This document shows, piece after piece, positions 25,735 through 31,149 of a DNA stretch of 35,743 bases (its first letter is position 1; each line of letters starts with the position of its first letter). The translations under genes were made by a program, and so were the position numbers. The DNA is taken from the NCBI GenBank assembly GCA_022843605.1, contig JALHNI010000066.1, forward strand, positions 1 to 35,743, given 5' to 3'. Source of the DNA: Bryobacter sp. Its GTDB lineage: Bacteria; Acidobacteriota; Terriglobia; Bryobacterales; Bryobacteraceae. The notes beneath the pieces were generated by a model, which was not told the origin of the DNA, did not search any database, and worked only from the letters and a program-made list of their open reading frames with translations.

Positions 25735-26274
25735 ATGAATCGAAGAACGGCGATCGCGCTTTCCGGAGGAGTGATGGCAGGTTTTGCGCAAGCACAACCG
25801 GCTGCTCCGCCGAAAACGCATTTAAAGGTCGGCGACAGTGCGCCGGACTTTACGCTGGCTACAATTGCAGGTAAGCCGGTTTCTCTTAAGGATTTCAAGG
25901 GACAAAAAGGTGTCGTACTCGCCTTTTTCCCCGCTGCCTTCACCGGTGGTTGAACAAAGGAAATGACCGCGTACCAGGCTGGTATCGCAAAATTTAAAGA
26001 GATGGGTTACGAGGTGATCGGTGTTTCGACAGACAACACCCCGAGCCTTAAGTATTGGGCGGACAATGTGATTAAGCCCGAGTTCACTTTCGCGAGCGAT
26101 TTCGCCACGCGCAAGGCGGCTCGAGATTACGGAGTGCTGATGGAGGCCAGGGGCATCGCCAACCGCGCCACCTTCGTGATCGACTCCGATGGCAAGATCA
26201 ACCACATTGAAGAGGGCAGTTCAGCAGTGGACATCACGGGGGCGTTGAATGCCTGTTCCCGCAAGAAGCATTAG
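25735..26274 (+). CDS. Exported peroxiredoxin (AhpC/TSA family) with in-frame TGA at the peroxidatic Cys: candidate selenoprotein
   Basis: Read through TGA at 25951-25953 (residue 73), the gene encodes 179 residues. AGGAGG lies 4 nt before ATG 25735. N-terminal MNRRTAIALSGG looks like a Tat or Sec signal. The core starts LKVGDSAPDFTLATIAGKP, then FFPAAFTGG-U-TKEMTAYQ. P66, T70 and U73 fit the peroxiredoxin PxxxTxxC signature exactly, with U where the peroxidatic cysteine should be. GYEVIGVSTDN, FASDFA and NRATFVIDSDG (R144) follow intact. The only other cysteine is C174 near the C-terminus. A stem-loop suited to bacterial SECIS function lies 23 nt past the TGA. It should reduce peroxides outside the cytoplasm. 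The alternative is a pseudogene or base error. Confidence 0.82.
25969..25988 (+). promoter_or_regulatory. Candidate bacterial SECIS stem-loop
   Basis: Bases 25969-25976 (GCGTACCA) pair with 25980-25988 (TGGTATCGC), leaving one bulged U at 25985 and a GGC apical loop (25977-25979). The apical G lies 23 nt after the TGA. Bacterial SECIS elements sit inside the coding region just 3' of the UGA, with a G in the first loop positions and a short stem, so both position and loop fit. The lower stem is weak and folding was not computed. Confidence 0.55.
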
Positions 26275-26295
26275 GCGTATTTAGCCGTGTGCCGG

Positions 26296-26327
26296 AAGGC
26301 CCCAGGGAGGAATCCCTGGGGCCTTTT
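26296..26327 (+). terminator. Intrinsic terminator after the peroxiredoxin gene
   Basis: A perfect 13-bp stem AAGGCCCCAGGGA (26296-26308) / TCCCTGGGGCCTT (26313-26325) with a GGAA tetraloop is followed by a T-run (26324-26327, then CGTCGTCTT). It lies 21 bp past the peroxiredoxin stop. One of the clearest regulatory elements in the window. Confidence 0.9.
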
Positions 26328-26381
26328 CGTCGTCTTGGGGTTGACGCTCAAGGCGTTGCCGGCTTGGCCGAAGAGATCAGA

Positions 26382-26690
26382 GTGGAAACACTGGCCCGGT
26401 ATGCGGAACGGATTCTGGAGACTGCGCGGCAGGCACCAGGGGCAGACTGGACAGTGTTGATCACGAGGGCCGGGCAGACGCAGATGCTGGCCGCGAGTGA
26501 CTGGCCACTGGAATCGCTGTTGCGTGAACGGGGTGCGGCAATGGCCTTTCGCGTGACGCATGGCCAAGCCAACATTGCGGTTGAGGGGCGCAGCAACGCG
26601 GAGCGATGCCGGCTCGAGTCCGTTAAGCCGGCGATGCCGGGCGGGCGTCGCGCAGAAATTGTGCGGCTTCTTCCGGCGCCGTGGGGTTGA
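26382..26690 (+). CDS. Small hypothetical protein
   Basis: A 102-residue frame with a GTG start and weak AAGAGA upstream; TTG at 26364 is an alternative. It contains a coherent globular-looking sequence: VETLARYAERILETARQ, ADWTVLITRAGQTQMLAASD and WPLESLLRERGAAMAFRVTH. The codon usage is consistent with coding (G/C-rich third positions). No family is recognised. The 3' end overlaps the convergent galT gene by 68 bp; the true C-terminus could be shorter only if a sequence error is present. Start and even the existence of this gene are uncertain. Confidence 0.45.
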   Translation: METLARYAERILETARQAPGADWTVLITRAGQTQMLAASDWPLESLLRERGAAMAFRVTHGQANIAVEGRSNAERCRLESVKPAMPGGRRAEIVRLLPAPWG

Positions 26691-27624
26691 TGTAGATCCC
26701 GGTGGACCACTCGAAGCCCGCCACACGGATCACACGCGGAATGATTTCGATGTGCCAGTGGTAGTGCTCAATCGGCCCTTCCTGCACGGGCGCACTATGG
26801 ATGACGAAGTTGAACGCTGGTTTCTCAAGCGCCAGATCCAGACGCTGCAGCACCTGCTTCATGGTTGCCGCCAACTGACGCACTTCGGGATCGGTGACCG
26901 ATTCGAAGTGTGAGGTGTGGCGGCGCGGCATTACCCAGGTTTCGAACGGGAAACGCGAAGCGTAAGGCGCGAACGCGACGAAGCCGTCGTTGCTGCTCAC
27001 AATCCGCGACTGGGTTTGCAGTTCCTGTTTCAGCATGTCGCAGTAGATGCAGCGCGAGCGGTAGTCGAAGTAGCGCTTGCCGCCGGCGATCTCTTCGTCG
27101 CAAGTGCGCGGAACGACGGGCAGGGCAATCAACTGCGAGTGGGAGTGCCCGATGGTGGCGCCGGCGCCTTCGCCATGGTTCTTGAAGAGCACCATGTAGC
27201 GCAAACGGAAGTCGCGCTTGAGGTCGTTCACGCGATCGCGGAAGGCCCAGAACAGGTCGGCGATGCGGGCTTCGGGCAAGTCGGCCAGGGCGACGTTGGG
27301 GTCTGGCGTTTCGATGACCACTTCATGCGCGCCGATGCCGGACATCTGGTCATACATGCCGTCGCCCGCGTGCTCCAGCGTGCCTTCCACGCGCAGGGCA
27401 GGGTAGCGATTGGGAACGACGCGCAGACTCCACGCGCCCCCTTCGCCGTGGTGATAGGCGAGCAGTTCCGGCTGGGTCTGCGCTTCATTACCGACGGTGA
27501 ACGGCGATGGCCCGCCGTGAGGAACGCTGGAGGCTTCACGCGCGAAGGCGTGCGGGCGTCGGGCCCGTTCGGTGGAGATGATCACCCACCGGCCGGTGAT
27601 GGGGTCTTTGCGAAATTCCTGCAA
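26623..27624 (-). CDS. galT: Galactose-1-phosphate uridylyltransferase
   Basis: A 333-residue HIT-superfamily GalT, exchanging UMP between UDP-glucose and galactose 1-phosphate in the Leloir pathway. The N-terminus FRKDPITGRWVIISTERARR, the nucleotide-transfer motif GHSHSQL (H160, H162, Q164; H162 is the expected catalytic histidine) and the C-terminal HYHWHIEIIP are intact. A second pair, C192/C195 in CIYCDML, is kept. The N-terminal zinc CxxC normally found before GNE..TPPE is replaced by S40 and T43 (SPFT). The TTG start at 27624 is the only in-frame start for this N-terminus, and a perfect TATAAT lies 6 nt upstream. It follows yraN by 7 bp. Confidence 0.87.
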   Translation of the reverse strand: MQEFRKDPITGRWVIISTERARRPHAFAREASSVPHGGPSPFTVGNEAQTQPELLAYHHGEGGAWSLRVVPNRYPALRVEGTLEHAGDGMYDQMSGIGAHEVVIETPDPNVALADLPEARIADLFWAFRDRVNDLKRDFRLRYMVLFKNHGEGAGATIGHSHSQLIALPVVPRTCDEEIAGGKRYFDYRSRCIYCDMLKQELQTQSRIVSSNDGFVAFAPYASRFPFETWVMPRRHTSHFESVTDPEVRQLAATMKQVLQRLDLALEKPAFNFVIHSAPVQEGPIEHYHWHIEIIPRVIRVAGFEWSTGIYINPTAPEEAAQFLRDARPASPA

Positions 27625-27630
27625 GCTGAA

Positions 27631-27636
27631 ATTATA
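27631..27636 (-). promoter_or_regulatory. -10 element (TATAAT) for a probable leaderless galT mRNA
   Basis: A perfect TATAAT on the minus strand ends 6 nt before the TTG start at 27624 and contains the TAA stop codon of yraN (27632-27634). galT may therefore have its own promoter inside the operon. Confidence 0.5.
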
Positions 27637-28108
27637 GCGTGCCGCGCAATTCGTTCTCGGTGTAGAGGATGGGGAAGATGTCCCGTTGATGTTCCAGCAA
27701 CGGACGATTGCGGATGCGCGGCCGGAAGATGACGCTCACCAGATCGAAGCGGACGCGGTCCCAAGGCACTTCCGCCCGCCGGGCGAACTCGCGCGCGACC
27801 CGGAAAAGAGCGCGCCGCTTGTTCTCGTCAAGCGCGCGATCCGGCGAGCCGAATTCGTCGCTCTGGCGGCTCTTCACTTCGACGACCACCAGCCGGTCGC
27901 CATGCCAGGCGATCAGGTCGAGTTCGCCATGCCCGCCGCGGGGCGTGAAGTTTCGGGCCACCACCCGATAGCCTTGGCGTTGGAGGTACCGATGGGCCAG
28001 ATCCTCGCCCCGGCGGCCGAGCGCCCGGCTGCGGGGCACGATGCGCATCAGGCGGGCTTGATGACGGACCCAGTCCAGCGCGCGGAGAAGTAAGAATAGG
28101 GGAAACAT
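27632..28108 (-). CDS. yraN: YraN family (UPF0102) endonuclease-like protein
   Basis: A 158-residue protein of the UPF0102 family. The family core is clear: GRRGEDLAHRYLQRQGYRVV, then ARNFTPRGGHGELDLIAWHG and VVVEVKSRQSDEFG, with the E/D..E.K residues of a restriction-endonuclease-like nuclease fold. A hydrophobic N-terminal extension (MFPLFLLLRALDWVRHQAR) before the core is longer than in E. coli YraN and might be a membrane anchor or a start further upstream than real. The enzyme activity is not established for the family. It lies between a dipeptidase and galT in a minus-strand run. Confidence 0.82.
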   Translation of the reverse strand: MFPLFLLLRALDWVRHQARLMRIVPRSRALGRRGEDLAHRYLQRQGYRVVARNFTPRGGHGELDLIAWHGDRLVVVEVKSRQSDEFGSPDRALDENKRRALFRVAREFARRAEVPWDRVRFDLVSVIFRPRIRNRPLLEHQRDIFPILYTENELRGTL

Positions 28109-28114
28109 CTCACT

Positions 28115-28151
28115 AATAAGTGGGTTTCGCAGGCGGAAATTCTCACTTATT
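28115..28151 (-). terminator. Inverted repeat between the dipeptidase and yraN
   Basis: AATAAGTG (28115-28122) and CACTTATT (28144-28151) are exact complements; inside, TTTC (28125-28128) can pair with GAAA (28136-28139). The hairpin starts inside the last codons of the dipeptidase and ends 7 bp before the yraN ATG. It may be an attenuator, a processing site or a weak terminator; no long U-run follows. Confidence 0.4.
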
Positions 28152-29495
28152 TTTGAAAGATTTCAAACTCTCCAGAAACTTGGTGACGGCCACAATGCCG
28201 CGCTGGAAGTTCGGCAGATAGAGCCGCTCATTGGGTGCGTGCAAGTTATCGTCGGGGAGGCCGAAGCCCATCATGACGCTGGGCAATTGCAGTTCGTGGT
28301 TGAGCAGCGCGACGACGGGGATGCTGCCGCCCGACCGGGTGAAGACCGTTTCGGCGCCGAACACGTCGGTCATGGCTCGGGCGGCGGCTTGGACGTAGGG
28401 ATTCCGCGAGTCGACGCTAGATGGCGGGGCGGTGTGCTGCAAGCGGAATTCGGCGCGAGTTCCAGAAGGAGCCGCCGCGGTTACCGCTTGCCGGATGCAT
28501 TCCACGATCGCGCCAGGTTCCTGGTCCGGTACCAGCCGAAAGCTCACTTTGGCCATGGCGCGGGCCGGAATCACCGTCTTGGCACCGGTCCCGGTGAAGC
28601 CGCCGTGCACGCCATGGACCTCGAAAGTCGGACGGGCCCATAGCCGTTCAAAGAGGGGGATGCCGGCTTCGCCCACCAGATGGCTCGCGCCCATCTCGGT
28701 CTCGCGATAGGCTTCTTCGTCGAAAGGCAGCCGTCCCCAGGCCTCGCGCTCCTCGGCCGTGGGAGGCTTCACCGCATCGTGAAAGCCCGGAATGCGAATG
28801 ATCTCGTCCCCGCCCTTAATCGCCGTGAGCACCTGGGCGAGCGCGTGCAAAGCATTCGGCGCAGCGCCGCCGTAGACCCCGGAGTGCAAGTCCTGCCGGG
28901 CGCCTTCCACATGGATCTCGCCGTAAACGATGCCGCGCAGGCCGACGCAAATGGTGGGCAACTCGGGCGCGAACATCTCGGTATCGCAGATGATCGCCGC
29001 ATCCAGACCGGCGAGCCGCGCCGGATGCGCGCGGACGTATTCCGTCAGGTGCTCGCCGCCGCTCTCTTCCTCGCCTTCAATCAGGAATTTGACGTTCACG
29101 GGGAGCGTGCCCGCTGCGTGCAAACGCTCCACCGCATGGATGAGGATCAGCAGCAGCCCTTTGTCGTCGGCTACGCCGCGAGCGTAAAGGTGTTCTCCGC
29201 GAATGGTGGGCTCGAAGGGAGGCGAGGTCCACTCGTCCAACGGATCGGGCGGTTGGACGTCGTAGTGGCCATAGAAAAGCAGCGTCGGCGCGCCCGGGGC
29301 GTGAAGCCATTCGCCGTAAACGAGCGGATGACGCCCGGGACGCTCCAACAGTTCCACCTGCTCCATCCCGGCGCCGCGCAGCAGGGAAGCGATCATTTCC
29401 GCGCATTCACGCACCGAGCCGGCGTATTCCGGCAACGTGCTGATGCTGGGGATACGCAGCAGGGCGAAGAGCGGGCCGAGGTCCTGCGGCGGCAT
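28143..29495 (-). CDS. M20 family dipeptidase / metallopeptidase
   Basis: A 450-residue M20 enzyme. Zinc-site motifs are visible: GHYDVQPP (H77, D79), ARGVADDKGL (bridging Asp near 110-111), and LIEGEEESGGEHL (Glu142-144). The dimerisation (lid) domain covers the middle, and the C-terminal part has VFTRSGGSIPVV and the metal-ligand segment LHAPNERLYLPN. This layout matches the bacterial M20/ArgE-CPG2-like dipeptidases that cleave dipeptides or N-acyl amino acids in the cytoplasm. Substrate not determined. Its ATG directly abuts the TAA of larA (29493-29498), so the genes are coupled. Confidence 0.88.
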   Translation of the reverse strand: MPPQDLGPLFALLRIPSISTLPEYAGSVRECAEMIASLLRGAGMEQVELLERPGRHPLVYGEWLHAPGAPTLLFYGHYDVQPPDPLDEWTSPPFEPTIRGEHLYARGVADDKGLLLILIHAVERLHAAGTLPVNVKFLIEGEEESGGEHLTEYVRAHPARLAGLDAAIICDTEMFAPELPTICVGLRGIVYGEIHVEGARQDLHSGVYGGAAPNALHALAQVLTAIKGGDEIIRIPGFHDAVKPPTAEEREAWGRLPFDEEAYRETEMGASHLVGEAGIPLFERLWARPTFEVHGVHGGFTGTGAKTVIPARAMAKVSFRLVPDQEPGAIVECIRQAVTAAAPSGTRAEFRLQHTAPPSSVDSRNPYVQAAARAMTDVFGAETVFTRSGGSIPVVALLNHELQLPSVMMGFGLPDDNLHAPNERLYLPNFQRGIVAVTKFLESLKSFKNK

Positions 29496-30764
29496 TTAGG
29501 CGGCGCGCGCGAGCACGTAGGGGCCTTCGGGGATCACCGCGATCTTGGCGCCAGCGGGTAAGCCGTTCAGGAACGCGATCACCGCTTCCGGTAAGGTCGG
29601 GAAGGCCTTGCCCCACAGCGACGGATAGTACTCGGCGGGCACGCCCGGGATGTAGAAGAAAACGTCGAAGCGCGTGCTCACCAGGGCGAGCTTTTCCAAC
29701 TGCCACTGGTCTACGGTGACTGGTCCGGTTTTGATTTTCTCGAGGAATGCCTCGTCCGACGGATGCTCCTGAAGCATTTTGGTGAATTCCGGCGCGCCGG
29801 GACCCTCGTCGCAAGCGGCGCAAACCAGAATGCGCCCGCCTGGCTTGAGGATGTGAGATGCGGCGGTGATGCCCTTCACGGCCTGATAAAACGTCAGGTC
29901 GAGAGGGTAGCCGGCGCAGGTGGTGATGACGGCGTCGACTGGCTCGGGGATCTTCTCGAGCATCACCTGGGCGACGAATTCCATGCCCTTGGCATGGGCC
30001 GTTTCCGGGTTTCCGGCGAAAACCTGGGCCACTTTGCGGTCGCGCGTCAGGGCGACGTCGAGGAGGAAATCATGCCGCGCCAGACGGGCAACGGCGAGCA
30101 ATTCCTGATGCAGCGGATTGTCAGCGACTGACCCTTCGACGGCCCGCGGATCTCGCATGAATTTCGGCGAGTGAATGACCTTGATGGTCTCTTGTGCGGC
30201 CAGGCCGGGCGCGATCAGCTTGCGGCCGCCGGAAAAGCCGAGCATCAGGTGCGGTTCGATAAAGCCGAGGGTGATGTGCAGATCGGCTTCGATGAACTGC
30301 CGGTCAATCAGGACGGGCGTTCCTGACGGCGTGTCGCCAAGGTACACGTGATCAGAGAGGATCTTGGCGTTGTGGTTGACGATCGTGTAGGTGCTGGCAA
30401 TTTCAGGCCCGAGGATCTCGTTCAGCTCGGCGTCTGTGGCGATCCGGTGCAGTCCGGTGGCGATGCAGATGCGGATGCCGGAGCGGGGGATGCCGCCTGC
30501 CTCCAGACGTTTCAGAACCAACGGCAGGGTGAGCCGATTGGGTGCCGGCCGGGTGATGTCGCACACCGAGATAGCCGCGGAGAGTTTGCCGCGGGCCAGG
30601 TCGGTGAGGCCGGGCGAATCGATCGGGTTGTCGAGCGCATGCTCGAGGGCGGCGATTGCATCAGGAAGTGGCTGCGCGGAGCGGGCTTCGAGCAGCTGAT
30701 AGTTGTAGCCGGAGGGTAGGTCCAGCGGGAGTCCGGTTTTGCCAAAGGCGAGGTCGACACGCAT
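29496..30764 (-). CDS. larA: LarA-family nickel-dependent lactate racemase-like protein
   Basis: A 422-residue LarA homologue. It has the family motifs SVCDITRPAPN, IATGLHRIATDAEL, GFIEPHLMLGFSGGRKLIAP (His and Lys of the cofactor site) and CAGYPLDLTFYQAVKGITAA. LarA racemises lactate or other 2-hydroxyacids using a covalently bound nickel-pincer nucleotide; many homologues act on other hydroxyacids, so the substrate is not certain. The larB, larC and larE cofactor genes are not in this window. TAACAT (30773-30778) ends 8 nt before the ATG. First gene of the run with the dipeptidase, yraN and galT. Confidence 0.87.
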   Translation of the reverse strand: MRVDLAFGKTGLPLDLPSGYNYQLLEARSAQPLPDAIAALEHALDNPIDSPGLTDLARGKLSAAISVCDITRPAPNRLTLPLVLKRLEAGGIPRSGIRICIATGLHRIATDAELNEILGPEIASTYTIVNHNAKILSDHVYLGDTPSGTPVLIDRQFIEADLHITLGFIEPHLMLGFSGGRKLIAPGLAAQETIKVIHSPKFMRDPRAVEGSVADNPLHQELLAVARLARHDFLLDVALTRDRKVAQVFAGNPETAHAKGMEFVAQVMLEKIPEPVDAVITTCAGYPLDLTFYQAVKGITAASHILKPGGRILVCAACDEGPGAPEFTKMLQEHPSDEAFLEKIKTGPVTVDQWQLEKLALVSTRFDVFFYIPGVPAEYYPSLWGKAFPTLPEAVIAFLNGLPAGAKIAVIPEGPYVLARAA

Positions 30765-30772
30765 CTCGACTC

Positions 30773-30778
30773 ATGTTA
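30773..30778 (-). promoter_or_regulatory. -10-like element (TAACAT) for larA
   Basis: TAACAT on the minus strand ends 8 nt before the ATG at 30764. It would give a transcript beginning at, or one or two nt before, the start codon. No ribosome binding site is seen. Confidence 0.35.
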
Positions 30779-30837
30779 ACCAACTCTGACCGATAAGTGG
30801 AGTACCGATTGGCCCCTGGATTGCAATTGGTTGAGAC

Positions 30838-30945
30838 ATGTACGGATTGGAGATTCCCATGCTCGTGGCCGCCCTCATCGCCGGATTCTTTATTTTAGGC
30901 CTGTTTTTCGCGATGATTGCGCATCCGCCTAAAGCCGGCGACTAG
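30838..30945 (+). CDS. 35-aa (or 28-aa) single-pass membrane peptide
   Basis: A short frame ending at TAG 30945. It has two possible ATG starts: 30838 (no ribosome site) and 30859, with GGAG 6 nt upstream (30849-30852), which I consider more likely. The product is one transmembrane helix (VAALIAGFFILGLFFAMIAH) and a short tail PPKAGD. It lies between the divergent larA gene and tRNA-Val. Its 3' end (AHPPKAG) recalls the LNPPTQW segment of the peptide after actP, though this may be chance. Confidence 0.5.
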   Translation: MYGLEIPMLVAALIAGFFILGLFFAMIAHPPKAGD

Positions 30946-31005
30946 AGGTCTGAGGTGCCGTCTTGTGTCGAATAGGCACAATGGGTGAGACGCTTTGGCG
31001 CGAAT

Positions 31006-31017
31006 TCACAATTGTGA
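31006..31017. promoter_or_regulatory. 12-bp perfect palindrome upstream of the tRNA-Val promoter
   Basis: TCACAATTGTGA is its own reverse complement and lies 7 bp before the -35 (31025). A possible operator, but a single short palindrome may be chance. Confidence 0.3.
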
Positions 31018-31024
31018 TCCCAAT

Positions 31025-31054
31025 TTGTCATCCGGGTGCCTCTGCCGCTATACT
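31025..31054 (+). promoter_or_regulatory. Promoter of tRNA-Val (TTGTCA-18-TATACT)
   Basis: A good -35 (TTGTCA, 31025-31030) and -10 (TATACT, 31049-31054) are separated by 18 bp. Transcription would begin near 31061, about 12 nt before the mature tRNA. Confidence 0.65.
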
Positions 31055-31072
31055 ATGAATTCGGCCCGTTGC

Positions 31073-31149
31073 GGGCGTGTAGCTCAGTTGGTTAGAGCGC
31101 TTCCTTCACACGGAAGAGGCCCGGGGTTCGAGTCCCTGCACGCCCACCA
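31073..31149 (+). tRNA. tRNA-Val (anticodon CAC)
   Basis: A 77-nt cloverleaf with encoded CCA. The acceptor GGGCGTG (31073-31079) pairs with CACGCCC (31139-31145); the anticodon arm is CTTCC-TTCACAC-GGAAG with anticodon CAC (31107-31109), reading GTG valine codons. The T loop GTTCGAG is standard. The 3' half is antisense to the end of the HEAT-repeat protein gene. Confidence 0.95.

Noticed and set aside
25708..25953. Treating the peroxiredoxin as two separate genes or a simple pseudogene.
   Set aside because: The TGA is exactly at the catalytic Cys, the frame is not shifted, and the rest of the protein is intact with a possible SECIS hairpin. A base error remains possible and is listed as the main alternative.
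31006..31017. A CRP/FNR-type site at the palindrome.
   Set aside because: A CRP site needs TGTGA-N6-TCACA; here the half-sites are in the opposite order with no spacer, so it is at most an unknown operator.
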